Below the pieces are notes generated by a model. It was not told the origin of the DNA. It saw only the letters and a program-made list of their open reading frames with translations, and made no database searches. The position numbers were made by a program, and so were the translations under genes. Positions 26,805-34,761 of a stretch of DNA of 64,000 nucleotides are shown piece by piece. Numbering within the stretch: the first letter of the stretch is position 1; the number at the start of each line of letters is the position of its first letter. Source of the DNA: Bacillota bacterium (GTDB lineage: Bacteria; Bacillota; Clostridia; Lachnospirales; Lachnospiraceae); the NCBI GenBank assembly GCA_023414355.1, contig JAEZOB010000033.1, positions 120,588 through 184,587 of the forward strand, read 5' to 3'.

Positions 26805-27890
26805 GTTTATTCCATCTGTCTTATTCTCTAGCTCTACTTTAAAAACAGTCGCTTCGGCATCACTCTTCGCGCAAATCCTTCCACCGTGCATTTCAATGAT
26901 GCTTTGTGCAATCGCCAGACCAAGTCCGCTACCGCCGGTCTCGCTGGATCTTGAGGATTCCACTCTATAGAATCGCGTAAATATTCGTTCTAAATCCTCC
27001 TCCGGGATGATATCACCGAAATTGGTGACTGTCACGATAATCCCGGTCTCATTTTTTATCAGATTAATGATGATTCTCTTGCCATCGCTTCCATATTTTA
27101 TTGCATTACTGATCAGATTGGCAAAGGCTCTCGCGAGCAGGTCGCCATCAGCATGAATCACAGCTGAGATGACAGAAGCAGAGAATTCATATTCTAGATT
27201 ATTTTCCTGAAAGCTCGGATAAAATTCATCCACTAGCTGATTTAGCAGCTTAACGATATCCACCTCGGTAAATTCCGCCTTCACCTCGCCGAAATTAAAC
27301 TTCGTATAGGTGAAAAGATCCTCGATTAGCTTCTCCAGTCGCTTCGATTTACTATATGCGATTTTTATATATTTCATCTGGGTCTCCTGAGGCAATTCCT
27401 TGGAGGATACCAGATCCAGATAACCAATGATAGAAGTCAGCGGTGTACGAAGATCGTGGGCAACACTCGTAATCAATTCCTTCTTGGCATATTCGCTTCT
27501 TCTCTCATTCTCCATAATATCCTTGATGTCATCAGCCATCTGATTCAGCTTCCCAGCCAGCATTGCGAACTCATCTTCATTGCTAATTTCTATCCGGTTG
27601 CCAAAGTTCCCCTGTGAGATCTGATTGATACCGTCAATCATCTGATCGATATAGGTTATAAACTTCTTCGTCAATAACAAAAAATAAGTGATGAACAATA
27701 CAATTCCCGCTGCAACCGTTACAATCGTAATGATTACAGCAGAGGTTCCAGAAAGCTCCTGTATGCTTTTATGCAGAACAAGATAGATGCCGATATGCAG
27801 CATCGCAATCGTAAGAAGCATGTACAGAAGACTCAGTATACTGTATAGAACGATTTCAAAGCGAAAGCTTTTGAAAATATTATTCTTCAA
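26802..27890 (-). CDS. sensor histidine kinase (VanS-like)
   Basis: This kinase has 362 residues. Two membrane helices (about 13-37 and 51-73) enclose only a very short external loop, so ligand sensing may occur within the membrane. A HAMP domain follows (about 75-125), then the H-box SVAHDLRTPLTSIIGYLDLV (His145). The catalytic domain has N-box (LISNAIKYG), D/F boxes and G-box SGLGLAIAQSIIEMHGG. The gene overlaps the end of the regulator gene by 11 bases, so they are co-translated. It resembles VanS but no resistance genes are nearby. Confidence 0.93.
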   Translation of the reverse strand: MKNNIFKSFRFEIVLYSILSLLYMLLTIAMLHIGIYLVLHKSIQELSGTSAVIITIVTVAAGIVLFITYFLLLTKKFITYIDQMIDGINQISQGNFGNRIEISNEDEFAMLAGKLNQMADDIKDIMENERRSEYAKKELITSVAHDLRTPLTSIIGYLDLVSSKELPQETQMKYIKIAYSKSKRLEKLIEDLFTYTKFNFGEVKAEFTEVDIVKLLNQLVDEFYPSFQENNLEYEFSASVISAVIHADGDLLARAFANLISNAIKYGSDGKRIIINLIKNETGIIVTVTNFGDIIPEEDLERIFTRFYRVESSRSSETGGSGLGLAIAQSIIEMHGGRICAKSDAEATVFKVELENKTDGIN

Positions 27891-28581
27891 TCTTGTACCC
27901 TACTCCCCATACTGTTTTTATAATCTGAGAATTGCTTGAATCCATCTCTATCTTTTCTCTGATCCTTCGGATATGAACCATAACCGTATTGTTCGCTTCG
28001 TACATCTTCTCATTCCAAACCCGCTCGAAGATATCGTCAGTTGAAAAGACTCTTCCGACATTGCTTGCTAAAAGGTAAAGAATTTCGAACTCAATCGGAG
28101 TCAGCTTTACATCCTTGCCATAAGCACTCACCTTATGATTCTCTTTATTGATCGTCAGATGATCCAGTACGATTTCTTTATCCTGTTTCTCATCGTGGGA
28201 ATTCGGGTTGAATTTCGTATATCTTCTAAGCTGTGATTTAACCCTGGCCGTCAGTTCCAATGGATTAAAAGGCTTAATCACATAATCATCAGCCCCGGTT
28301 CCAAGACCAATGATCTTATCTAGATCAGCCGATCTGGCGCTCAACATAATGATCGGAACGGTTGACGTCTCTCTAATCTTCTTACACATCGTCAATCCAT
28401 CCATACCCGGCATCATGATATCAAGTATCACCAACTTAATATCTGCATTCTCTAATATCTGAAGTCCTTCTCTTGCACTATTTGCCTTCCGGACATGGTA
28501 GCCTTCGCTGACCAGATGAATTTCCACCAAATCTGCTATATCCTTATCGTCATCCACTACCAAAATCTCTGAATGCTCCAT
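27880..28581 (-). CDS. OmpR/PhoB-family response regulator (VanR-like)
   Basis: This regulator has 233 residues. The receiver domain begins MEHSEILVVDDDKDIADL. The phosphoacceptor is Asp54 in LVILDIMMPGMDG, with LSA and IKPFNP for the conserved Ser/Thr and Lys. The C-terminal winged helix (about 135-232) ends in VWGVGYKIEE. The ATG follows AGGAGGACAAACT. A weak AAGACT-17-TATGAT promoter lies upstream, back-to-back with the rnpB promoter. Targets are unknown; the closest recognisable relatives are VanR-type regulators. Confidence 0.93.
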   Translation of the reverse strand: MEHSEILVVDDDKDIADLVEIHLVSEGYHVRKANSAREGLQILENADIKLVILDIMMPGMDGLTMCKKIRETSTVPIIMLSARSADLDKIIGLGTGADDYVIKPFNPLELTARVKSQLRRYTKFNPNSHDEKQDKEIVLDHLTINKENHKVSAYGKDVKLTPIEFEILYLLASNVGRVFSTDDIFERVWNEKMYEANNTVMVHIRRIREKIEMDSSNSQIIKTVWGVGYKIEE

Positions 28582-28744
28582 AGTTTGTCCTCCTAATCTG
28601 TCATAACCTCCGGATGTGTTCCTCTCGGTTAATATCATCAATCATTCCTAAATTTGCCTTTATCATACCACACAAAGAATTGGAAGTCTTTAATATTTTC
28701 TTAATTATAGAAACCACATTCCATCAGATACTAATTACTAGGTG

Positions 28745-28773
28745 TTTACTTTTCCTGCATCGCATGATAGAAT
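28745..28773 (+). promoter_or_regulatory. rnpB promoter
   Basis: TTTACT and TAGAAT are spaced by 17 bases and place the transcript start at about 28781, where the RNase P RNA begins. Confidence 0.7.
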
Positions 28774-28781
28774 ACAACCTG

Positions 28782-29111
28782 TGAGTAGCACAGATGGTCG
28801 CGCCTTTTTAGGTGAGGAAAGTCCGGGCTTCATAGGGCAGAGTGCCGGATAACGTCCGGTGGAGGTGACTCCAAGGCTAGTGCAACAGAGATATACCGCC
28901 TGTTTCATACAGGTAAGGGTGGAAAGGCAGTGTAAGAGACTACCGTCCGTTTGGTAACAAACGGAGCCATGTAAACCCCATTCGAAGCAAGACCATATGA
29001 AAACGATAGGCTTGCCCGGCCTGTTTTCAGGTAGGTCGCTGGAGGCTATTGGCAACAATAGTCCTAGACAGATGATTATTCAAGACATAACCCGGCTTAT
29101 CGTCCTGCTTA
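28782..29111 (+). ncRNA. rnpB: RNase P RNA
   Basis: The catalytic RNA that removes tRNA 5' leaders is identified by the universal core GAGGAAAGTCCGGGCTTC (near 28822), by GGGCAGAGTGCCGGATAACG, GTGCAACAGAGA, and by the 3' conserved ACATAACCCGGCTTATCG. AGTAG at the 5' end pairs with CTGCT at the 3' end to close P1. The gene has its own promoter and terminator. The prophage integrase starts about 115 bases downstream, leaving the RNA intact. End points are approximate to a few bases. Confidence 0.96.
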
Positions 29112-29118
29112 TATAAAG

Positions 29119-29164
29119 AACCCAGTAAAACAGGCTCAAACGCTTGTCCTTACTGGGTTTTTTA
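29119..29164 (+). terminator. rnpB terminator
   Basis: AACCCAGTAA and TTACTGGGTT form a stem around an inner ACA/TGT pairing, followed by TTTTATTTTTT. Confidence 0.88.
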
Positions 29165-29214
29165 TTTTTTATAATTCATCTAAATACACGAACATGTGTT
29201 TGGTTAAAACGCTA

Positions 29215-29236
29215 TTAGTAGCAAATTAGTAGCAAA
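29215..29236. repeat. tandem 11-bp repeat at the prophage left end (att or arm-site candidate)
   Basis: TTAGTAGCAAA occurs twice in direct tandem and overlaps the integrase stop codon. It could be the crossover core or an arm-type integrase site. The right prophage junction is outside the window, so the att core cannot be fixed. Confidence 0.4.
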
Positions 29237-30380
29237 TAGGTATTTCTATTTTGTTTATTTCTTCCTTTAATTGTGCAAACGTTCTATGACCATATACCGA
29301 CTTCTCCACATCACTTCCTAAGCTATGCCCCATAATCATATGCTTACTCAAATCATCCACAAGGTACTTGTCGCATAACCACGAAAACGTATGTCTGCAA
29401 TCATGGGGAGTGTGTTTTTTCCCATTTGTTAATTCTGGCATGCCAATACTTCTTATCAGCTTATAAAACTTCTTATCCCTATACGTTCCTGCCTTAAAGT
29501 CTTTTTGATTGAAGTCTTTCACAAACTCATAAATACTATCGTGAATAGGCACAGTACGTTCTTTCCCTGCTTTTGTTTTTATTCCACCCACAAAGCATCT
29601 TTTCTTAATGTCTATTTTTGTGACTTCCAATTCCTTTATTCTAAGACCACTATAAATCAATATGAGAATAATTTGCACAAGCGGATCACTTTTGTTTTTC
29701 CAAAGCAAAACTATTTCATCTTCTGTGAAAGGTTGTCCTTTCTCGTTGTTATCCTCAATATTAATAGTGATAAATTGCGAATAGTCTTTTTCTACTATTC
29801 CATTTTCCATTGAATAACGGAATATCTGACAAAACAGATTCTTTATACTCCTTACACTAGAAAATCCCAAATCGCAATTATCAAGAATATCCTGCATATC
29901 GTTTTTTACTATTTCATTCATTTTCATTTTGTAGAGAGAAGTGCATTTGGAATAAGCGTGCCTGTATGCTTTTTGTGTCTGCTCTGAAAATGACACCTTG
30001 CTATTCTCAAACTTTGACTTCTTCCATAATTCGTATACTTCTGAAAATGTTAACCCTGCTTTATCAATTTCATACGGATTTTTATTGTATTCTCTCAATG
30101 CATCATAAGCAGATTGCCAATCCTCAAAATAGCCTATCGCTTTTACCGAAACCTGGATGCCATCAGCAGTAAATTCTTTAACAGCCGGGTAAGCCGCGTA
30201 AGGCCTTGTCCTTCTTCCAGAAAACTTCTTTATACTACCGAATTTGTTAGGAAGCTTTCTTCTGGTTCGTTTCTTTCTTTCTTTTTTTTCTGTTGTATTA
30301 ATAGGTAGTCCACAATTAGGACACATCAAAGCTTTGTCTGAAATATCATGCGTACATTCTGGACACTTTATTAATGACAT
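29226..30380 (-). CDS. tyrosine recombinase (prophage integrase) with N-terminal zinc ribbon
   Basis: This 384-residue integrase should insert and excise the prophage. An N-terminal zinc ribbon (CPECTHDISDKALMCPNCG, 6-24) is followed by a basic linker, an AP2-like arm-binding segment, a SAM-like core-binding domain (about 105-205) and the catalytic domain. Catalytic residues are visible: Arg in YSGLRIKEL, Lys in IKTKAGKERTVP, HTPHDCRHTF (His-x-x-Arg), His in MGHS and the nucleophile Tyr in KSVYGH. It reads toward rnpB at the left boundary of the prophage. Confidence 0.93.
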   Translation of the reverse strand: MSLIKCPECTHDISDKALMCPNCGLPINTTEKKERKKRTRRKLPNKFGSIKKFSGRRTRPYAAYPAVKEFTADGIQVSVKAIGYFEDWQSAYDALREYNKNPYEIDKAGLTFSEVYELWKKSKFENSKVSFSEQTQKAYRHAYSKCTSLYKMKMNEIVKNDMQDILDNCDLGFSSVRSIKNLFCQIFRYSMENGIVEKDYSQFITINIEDNNEKGQPFTEDEIVLLWKNKSDPLVQIILILIYSGLRIKELEVTKIDIKKRCFVGGIKTKAGKERTVPIHDSIYEFVKDFNQKDFKAGTYRDKKFYKLIRSIGMPELTNGKKHTPHDCRHTFSWLCDKYLVDDLSKHMIMGHSLGSDVEKSVYGHRTFAQLKEEINKIEIPICY

Positions 30381-30414
30381 ACGATTTCCTTTCCTCTATA
30401 TGCTTATGCCGACC

Positions 30415-30636
30415 TCAAAATAAATCTATTGAAATAATTTCGATAAGCATATCTTTTGTCAGTAGATATATACAAGTCATTATAAATACAGCAATCAATA
30501 AATTTGCGTTCTTTTTCTTTTCATTGCCGTTAGCTAAATGAATTGCACCATAATAAAATATATAAATTATAAAGGTAAATACCATTACTCCAATCATTGT
30601 TAATATGAAACCCAATATGTTGTTTACTATTTCCAT
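30415..30636 (-). CDS. small membrane protein of the lysogeny region
   Basis: This 73-residue protein has two predicted membrane helices (about 5-32 and 46-66) joined by a Lys/Asn-rich loop (NGNEKKKNAN). Function not recognised. The ATG at 30636 follows GAAGGGGTTGTGT. It lies between repressor and integrase, where superinfection-exclusion or lysogenic-conversion proteins are often found, but that role is only inferred from position. Confidence 0.6.
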   Translation of the reverse strand: MEIVNNILGFILTMIGVMVFTFIIYIFYYGAIHLANGNEKKKNANLLIAVFIMTCIYLLTKDMLIEIISIDLF

Positions 30637-30647
30637 ACACAACCCCT

Positions 30648-30794
30648 TCACACGAAATAAATCCTAATTAATTCATGAATACACTTTTCCCTTTTTTGTT
30701 CAATGCTACCTGACACAAATATAATGCACCCCTCATTATTAAGCCTGGTGTCTTCTTCTGTTATCTCTTTCGTTTCCTCGATACTTATTTTCAT
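30648..30794 (-). CDS. 48-residue protein upstream of the small membrane protein
   Basis: The translation begins MKISIEETKEITEEDTRL and ends ELIRIYFV. It has an acidic N-terminal half and a basic C-terminal half with one Cys pair far apart. GGGG lies nine bases before the ATG, and the stop lies 11 bases before the next start, so it appears to be in one leftward operon with the repressor and membrane protein. No family recognised. Confidence 0.5.
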   Translation of the reverse strand: MKISIEETKEITEEDTRLNNEGCIIFVSGSIEQKREKCIHELIRIYFV

Positions 30795-30838
30795 TTGAAT
30801 ATACCCCTTTCCCCTTTTGCAAAAAGAATACCGTATTA

Positions 30839-31252
30839 TCAGTCCTTTTTACTGGACATCTTATCTTTAGTTATCATTGTGTCTATCATTGCAGTAAACG
30901 CCTTAATCTGTTCTGGTGTCATATCTTGGCTTACATCAAATAACTTTCTCAAATCCTCGTTCTCAAATATGGCATTTGCGATTTTCGATGTTTCCTCATT
31001 GATATAACGCATTTCGTTCCCGTCCATATCAAAATGAACTTTTTGTCTAACATCGCTCCTTCCATATAAATAGTCTATATCCACATTAAATAAATCGGCT
31101 ATTGCTTCATACGCATTTTTTGTAGGTGTTCTGTCACCAGTTTCCCACATAGCTATTGTACTTTTAGCAATACCTAATGTTTTTGCTAATTCTTCTTGTG
31201 TAATTCCCTTTTCGGTTCTCAAAATTAATATAGTTTCTTTAAATTCTCTCAT
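30839..31252 (-). CDS. CI-like phage repressor (HTH_3)
   Basis: This protein has 137 residues. The Xre-type helix-turn-helix occupies about 1-62 (ILRTEKGITQEELAKTLGIAKSTIAMWETGDRTPT). The remainder is a short helical dimerisation domain with no LexA-like peptidase Ser/Lys, so inactivation would rely on the antirepressor encoded on the other strand. The start follows TTGGAGGAGTTAACA. It is divergent from the Cro-like gene across a 195-base control region. Confidence 0.88.
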   Translation of the reverse strand: MREFKETILILRTEKGITQEELAKTLGIAKSTIAMWETGDRTPTKNAYEAIADLFNVDIDYLYGRSDVRQKVHFDMDGNEMRYINEETSKIANAIFENEDLRKLFDVSQDMTPEQIKAFTAMIDTMITKDKMSSKKD

Positions 31253-31312
31253 TGTTAACTCCTCCAACAACGATACAATATCACACAAAGCGATAATTGT
31301 AAAGTCGCAAAC

Positions 31313-31406
31313 TCACAAAACGTGATGGTTTGATGGCAATTCAACGCGCAAACCAACAAAATAGTTTCAAAATGTGATTGACATATCTCACATTGTGAGA
31401 TAACAT
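31313..31406. promoter_or_regulatory. lysis-lysogeny operators and rightward promoter
   Basis: Three related dyads are visible: TCACAAAACGTGA (31313), TTCAAAATGTGA (31366) and TCTCACATTGTGAGA (31386). The third fills the spacer of TTGACA (31378) and TAACAT (31401), which are 17 bases apart, so repressor binding should block the rightward promoter. Related half sites (GCAAAAAGTGAG, TTTCAAAATGTGAG) occur near 31420 and 31651. Confidence 0.75.
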
Positions 31407-31447
31407 ATACACATGAAGTCGCAAAAAGTGAGAAAGGAGGACAAGCA

Positions 31448-31645
31448 TTGAACAAGAAGTTAATTAGAGAAAAATTAATAAAGCTACGAGGAAGCAAGAC
31501 GCAAGCGGAAATAGCACAAAAGCTAGGAATTGCACAATCTACATATGCGATGTATGAGACAGGAGATAGAATACCTGGTGATGAAACAAAAATCAAAATC
31601 GCAAACTTTTATAAGAAAACGGTACAGTATATTTTTTTTAGCTAA
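31448..31645 (+). CDS. Cro-like HTH protein
   Basis: This 65-residue protein is almost entirely an Xre-type HTH (KLRGSKTQAEIAQKLGIAQS TYAMYETGDRIP). A TTG start is used, with AAAGGAGGACAAGCA before it. The HTH resembles the CI-like repressor's recognition region (AQSTYAMYETGDR versus AKSTIAMWETGDR), consistent with shared operators. Confidence 0.82.
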   Translation: MNKKLIREKLIKLRGSKTQAEIAQKLGIAQSTYAMYETGDRIPGDETKIKIANFYKKTVQYIFFS

Positions 31646-31676
31646 AAAGGTTTCAAAATGTGAGAATGGAGGTCAA

Positions 31677-32354
31677 ATGGAAGGATTGTTAGTTGTAAAT
31701 GCTGAAAGAGAAACAGTTTCCGCAAGGGATTTACACGAAAAACTGAATATCGAAAAGAGGTTTAGTGCATGGTTTGAAACAAACAGTGCAGGGTTCGAAG
31801 AAGGAGAGGATTTTACCAGCGTACTTGTAGGTACGGAGGTTCAAAACAACGGTGGAATTCAAATAAGAGATTTACAGGATTACCAATTATCACTTGATAT
31901 GGCAAAGCACATCTGCCTTATGAGTAGAACTGAAAAAGGCAAAGAGTGTAGGCAGTACCTTATTGAATTAGAAAAGGCATGGAATACCCCGGAACAAATA
32001 TTCGCAAGAGCATTAAAAATGGCAGACAAGGTTATTGAGAAGAAGGACAGGCTGATAGCCGAACTGAAACCAAAAGCAGATTTCTTTGATGCAGTAGCAG
32101 AGAGCAAGACCGCAATCGAAATAGGAGAGGTTGCTAAAGTATTAGGAAGTATAGGAAGAAACAACCTGTTTAATATTCTCCGGCAAAAAGGAGTGTTGAT
32201 GTCAAACAATCAACCATACCAGACATATGTTGATCGCGGTTATTTCCGAGTTGTTGAGCAGAAGTACACAAAACCAAACGGTGACACTTGCATCAATATC
32301 AAAACCCTTGTTTACCAAAAAGGAGTTGATTATATCCGTAAATTAATAGCATAA
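31677..32354 (+). CDS. antirepressor (AntA-like plus KilAC domain)
   Basis: This protein has 225 residues. An N-terminal AntA/AntB domain (about 1-95: VSARDLHEKLNIEKRFSAWF, EEGEDF, YQLSLDMAKHICLMSRTEKG) is followed by a coiled stretch and a C-terminal KilAC/ANT domain (TAIEIGEVAKVLGSIGRNNL ... YRV-like GYFRVVEQKYT). Such proteins counter the prophage repressor during induction or alter early regulation. GGAGGTCAA precedes the start. Confidence 0.9.
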   Translation: MEGLLVVNAERETVSARDLHEKLNIEKRFSAWFETNSAGFEEGEDFTSVLVGTEVQNNGGIQIRDLQDYQLSLDMAKHICLMSRTEKGKECRQYLIELEKAWNTPEQIFARALKMADKVIEKKDRLIAELKPKADFFDAVAESKTAIEIGEVAKVLGSIGRNNLFNILRQKGVLMSNNQPYQTYVDRGYFRVVEQKYTKPNGDTCINIKTLVYQKGVDYIRKLIA

Positions 32355-32384
32355 CAACAAAGAAACTTGTGCCCTGTATGTGGT

Positions 32385-32469
32385 GAAAGCCACTCATGAA
32401 ATTCCCCCTCATAAATGGTGCATAATCAATACCCCGTTGATTGTGCATCACATAGAGGGCACAGGAGAA
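32385..32469 (+). other. stem-loop leader
   Basis: GTGCATAATCAAT and ATTG-ATTGTGCATCAC form a tight hairpin at 32419-32451. An outer GTGCCCT/AGAGGGCAC pairing (32369 and 32455) encloses it, just before the next gene. It may be a terminator-antiterminator or translational control. Confidence 0.4.
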
Positions 32470-32478
32470 AGGTAGGAT

Positions 32479-32685
32479 ATGCAGTACGAAATCAATCTTG
32501 ATGGAACACAGGCAGAAAACTTCAAGGACAGGGCAAGAACCGAACTGAAAAAACGTGGCGTTACATACGAGGATTTAGCGGAAGAATTAGAGTATTCGGC
32601 ATCCTCAATAGCTAAGTTTTTCCGTGTAGGGCGGTGGAATCGGTTTTTAGCCGCAAGTATATCTGATTACTTAGGATGGAGGTAG
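32479..32685 (+). CDS. small HTH protein
   Basis: This 68-residue protein contains a helix-turn-helix at about 25-62 (ELKKRGVTYEDLAEELEYSA SSIAKFF). It is likely an early regulator. AAAGGTAGGAT precedes the ATG. Confidence 0.7.
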   Translation: MQYEINLDGTQAENFKDRARTELKKRGVTYEDLAEELEYSASSIAKFFRVGRWNRFLAASISDYLGWR

Positions 32686-32686
32686 C

Positions 32687-32872
32687 ATGGAACGAGTTAG
32701 TTTAGCACAAGCCGCTAAAGAGTTGGGAATGAACCAACAGGGAGTAAGGGAACACATGAAACGAAATTTGTTTCCTACACCGATAGGGTTCGTATCGAAT
32801 CCCACAGGCAGAAAGTATCAGTACCATATTTATAGAAGCATGTTGGACAAGCATTTAGGAAAGGAGAGTTGA
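32687..32872 (+). CDS. excisionase/MerR-like DNA-binding protein
   Basis: This 61-residue winged-helix-like protein (VSLAQAAKELGMNQQGVREH MKR...GRKYQYHIYRSMLDKHLG) has the layout of small phage excisionases or AlpA-type regulators. It starts two bases after the preceding stop. A directionality role with the integrase is plausible but not shown. Confidence 0.6.
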   Translation: MERVSLAQAAKELGMNQQGVREHMKRNLFPTPIGFVSNPTGRKYQYHIYRSMLDKHLGKES

Positions 32873-32874
32873 AA

Positions 32875-33036
32875 GTGGCGGAGGAAAAGAAAGTTGAAAG
32901 GTCGACAGAAGAAATAGCAGATGCATTAAGTTTTTTGGTTTGCGGTTCTTGCCAAATCAGAGGAACGTGCTTTAAGAACAATTTAAATTGTGCGGAAAAC
33001 TGGATTGAATGGCTTACAACGAAAGGCGACAAATGA
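32875..33036 (+). CDS. 53-residue Cys-rich protein
   Basis: The GTG start follows GGAAAGGAGAGTTGAAA. The protein reads MAEEKKVERSTEEIADAL... with CGSC, then C and C later (four Cys in the C-terminal half), suggesting one metal site. No family recognised. Its last bases overlap the next start (ATGA). Confidence 0.6.
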   Translation: MAEEKKVERSTEEIADALSFLVCGSCQIRGTCFKNNLNCAENWIEWLTTKGDK

Positions 33037-33476
33037 TAGTCAATTTAATAGCCTGTTTAATGGCATTTACACTCACCACAACACAGGCAGAAATCAATGA
33101 GTATGTAGTTGATATATGTAGTTCTTACAACATTTGCCCGGAATTAGTACAAGCCATGATTGAAGTGGAAAGTAATTATGATATTTATGCTGAAAACGGT
33201 GACTGTAAAGGGTTAATGCAGGTATCTGAAAAGTGGCATAAAGACCGCATGGACAAGCTAGAAATTACAGATATATTTCAACCATACTGCAACATCATGT
33301 TGGGAGTTGATTATCTGGCAGAGTTATCTGAGAAATATGAAGTCGGACTTGCCTTAATGATATATAACGGTGGTTACGATTATGCCATGCGGATTTATGA
33401 AAAAGGTGAGTTAAGCAGTTACGCAGAAAAGATACTGGAAAGGGCAGCGGAATTGGAGGAAGAACATGGAAAGTAA
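33033..33476 (+). CDS. lytic transglycosylase (SLT domain), secreted
   Basis: This protein has 147 residues. A short signal-like N terminus (MIVNLIACLMAFTLTTTQA) precedes an SLT/lysozyme-like domain. The catalytic Glu is in QAMIEVESNYD, followed by GLMQVSEKWH and IYNGGYDYAMRIYEKG, the usual SLT motif series. It cleaves peptidoglycan. Placement among early regulatory genes, far from any tail or lysis module, is unusual and suggests lysogenic expression or a role at DNA entry. The ATG overlaps the previous stop. Confidence 0.82.
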   Translation: MIVNLIACLMAFTLTTTQAEINEYVVDICSSYNICPELVQAMIEVESNYDIYAENGDCKGLMQVSEKWHKDRMDKLEITDIFQPYCNIMLGVDYLAELSEKYEVGLALMIYNGGYDYAMRIYEKGELSSYAEKILERAAELEEEHGK

Positions 33477-33654
33477 ATCAGTAGATAGCATTTTGTTTTA
33501 CATATTAGGCAGTATCGGCTTTATTGATTTTATCTTAGGTGCTTGTTTGGTGGATACAAACTTCCCACTTGGAGCAACACTTGTCATTGTTGGACTTGCC
33601 TTTTTCTTGTGGGCGGCATACGAAGGTGGATATTTTAAGAAAGGAGGACATTAA
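33466..33654 (+). CDS. small two-helix membrane protein
   Basis: This 62-residue protein has helices at about 9-27 and 34-52 and a short Lys-rich tail. It overlaps the transglycosylase gene by 11 bases and may act with it, for example as a holin-like or anchoring partner. That is inference from position. Confidence 0.6.
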   Translation: MESKSVDSILFYILGSIGFIDFILGACLVDTNFPLGATLVIVGLAFFLWAAYEGGYFKKGGH

Positions 33655-33783
33655 GTGCAGGACTTAACGCAGATCACCAACAGATACATAAGCGTTTTAG
33701 TGGATGAACTGTACGAAGAGAGAATAGCCATTATGAACAATGATATGGCTCTGGAAAAACTGTTAAAGAAAGTAAGAGGGTAA
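33655..33783 (+). CDS. 42-residue hypothetical protein
   Basis: The GTG start follows AAGGAGGACATTAA, and the gene begins right after the previous stop. It is mainly helical (NRYISVLVDELYEERIAIMN, then LEKLLKKVRG). No function recognised. Confidence 0.5.
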   Translation: MQDLTQITNRYISVLVDELYEERIAIMNNDMALEKLLKKVRG

Positions 33784-33805
33784 ACATGAAAAATTCAAAA
33801 GAAAA

Positions 33806-33838
33806 AAGTCCTGCCACCGACCAAAGTAAACAGGACTT
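33806..33838 (+). other. hairpin between small genes
   Basis: AAGTCCTG and CAGGACTT form a perfect 8-bp stem. It lies within a 31-codon reading (33786-33881) that lacks a convincing ribosome site, so an RNA signal is preferred to a gene. Confidence 0.4.
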
Positions 33839-33921
33839 ACGCACACATCAATATGCTATTTTCATGCACATTTTAGCATGAGTGATAGTAAAAGTCAATC
33901 ATATTAGGAGGACAAGTAGTA

Positions 33922-34758
33922 ATGAAATTTAAAGTAGGAGATAGAGTAAAGTGCATAGGGAACGGTGTTTATCATAGGGGAATCAAAGGGAAAACAGGTG
34001 TAGTAATTCAATACAATGGATACGGCGTATACGTAGTAGAGTTTGATGTTGATATCAAAAGTCTTGGCCTATCAGGAAGATGCGAGAATGGCTATGCTTG
34101 GGTTTGCGAGGAAGATATGTTGGAGCCACTTTCCGAATACGCAAATATCACAATCACACGTAATGGAAATACCGTAACCGCATTAAACACCGAAACCAAT
34201 GAAAAAGGCATTGCAAAGTGTAATCCGTCTGACACATTCGATTTCTACATAGGTTCAAAACTTGCGCTGGACAGGCTTTTTGGTAAGGAAGAAAAGTCAC
34301 AAGTTCGTGAAGTGAAAAGACCTGCCAAAAAAGGTGAGTGGGTAAAGATTGTAAATGCTATTCAAGTTCCTGTTAATGATGACGGAACTCCTGCTTACAA
34401 GAATGGCGACATTTTACATATTATATCTGATGATTGTTGGGGGTTTGCGCATTTTAGAAAAGGGGCAGATAGGAATGGTTTAAATTACGTTCTTGCTCCA
34501 TCCGAATATGTAGTCCTTGAAAACTACCCTCCGACAGAGGAAGTGGAAGAACCTGTTAAGGAAACTTTCTACAACGGTAAAGTGGTGTGTGTGGATGATA
34601 GCGGTTGCAGAGGCCTTTATACCACAGGAAAGATTTACGAGTTTGTTGATGGACAAATGGTATGCGATAAAGGTAGTAAATTTCCATTGGTAAAGAAACA
34701 TTCCTTTGAAGAATGGTCTAAATTTTCTAATGCCATATGGCTTGAAATAAAGGAGTAG
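33922..34758 (+). CDS. hypothetical protein with SH3-like repeats
   Basis: This 278-residue protein has N-terminal sequence KFKVGDRVKCIGNGVYHRGI KGKTGVV that looks like a KOW/SH3-like barrel. A similar beta-rich unit recurs at about 130-200 (GEWVKIVNAIQVPVNDDGTP), and a third at about 215-270 (NGKVVCVDDSGCRGLYTTGK IYEFVDG). Phage homologues of this style are common in Clostridia without known function. Strong GGAGGACAAGTAGTA ribosome site. Confidence 0.7.
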   Translation: MKFKVGDRVKCIGNGVYHRGIKGKTGVVIQYNGYGVYVVEFDVDIKSLGLSGRCENGYAWVCEEDMLEPLSEYANITITRNGNTVTALNTETNEKGIAKCNPSDTFDFYIGSKLALDRLFGKEEKSQVREVKRPAKKGEWVKIVNAIQVPVNDDGTPAYKNGDILHIISDDCWGFAHFRKGADRNGLNYVLAPSEYVVLENYPPTEEVEEPVKETFYNGKVVCVDDSGCRGLYTTGKIYEFVDGQMVCDKGSKFPLVKKHSFEEWSKFSNAIWLEIKE

Positions 34759-34761
34759 TTT

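Noticed and set aside
33786..33881. 31-codon reading
   Set aside because: Weak ribosome site and a perfect 8-bp stem within it; an RNA signal is more likely.
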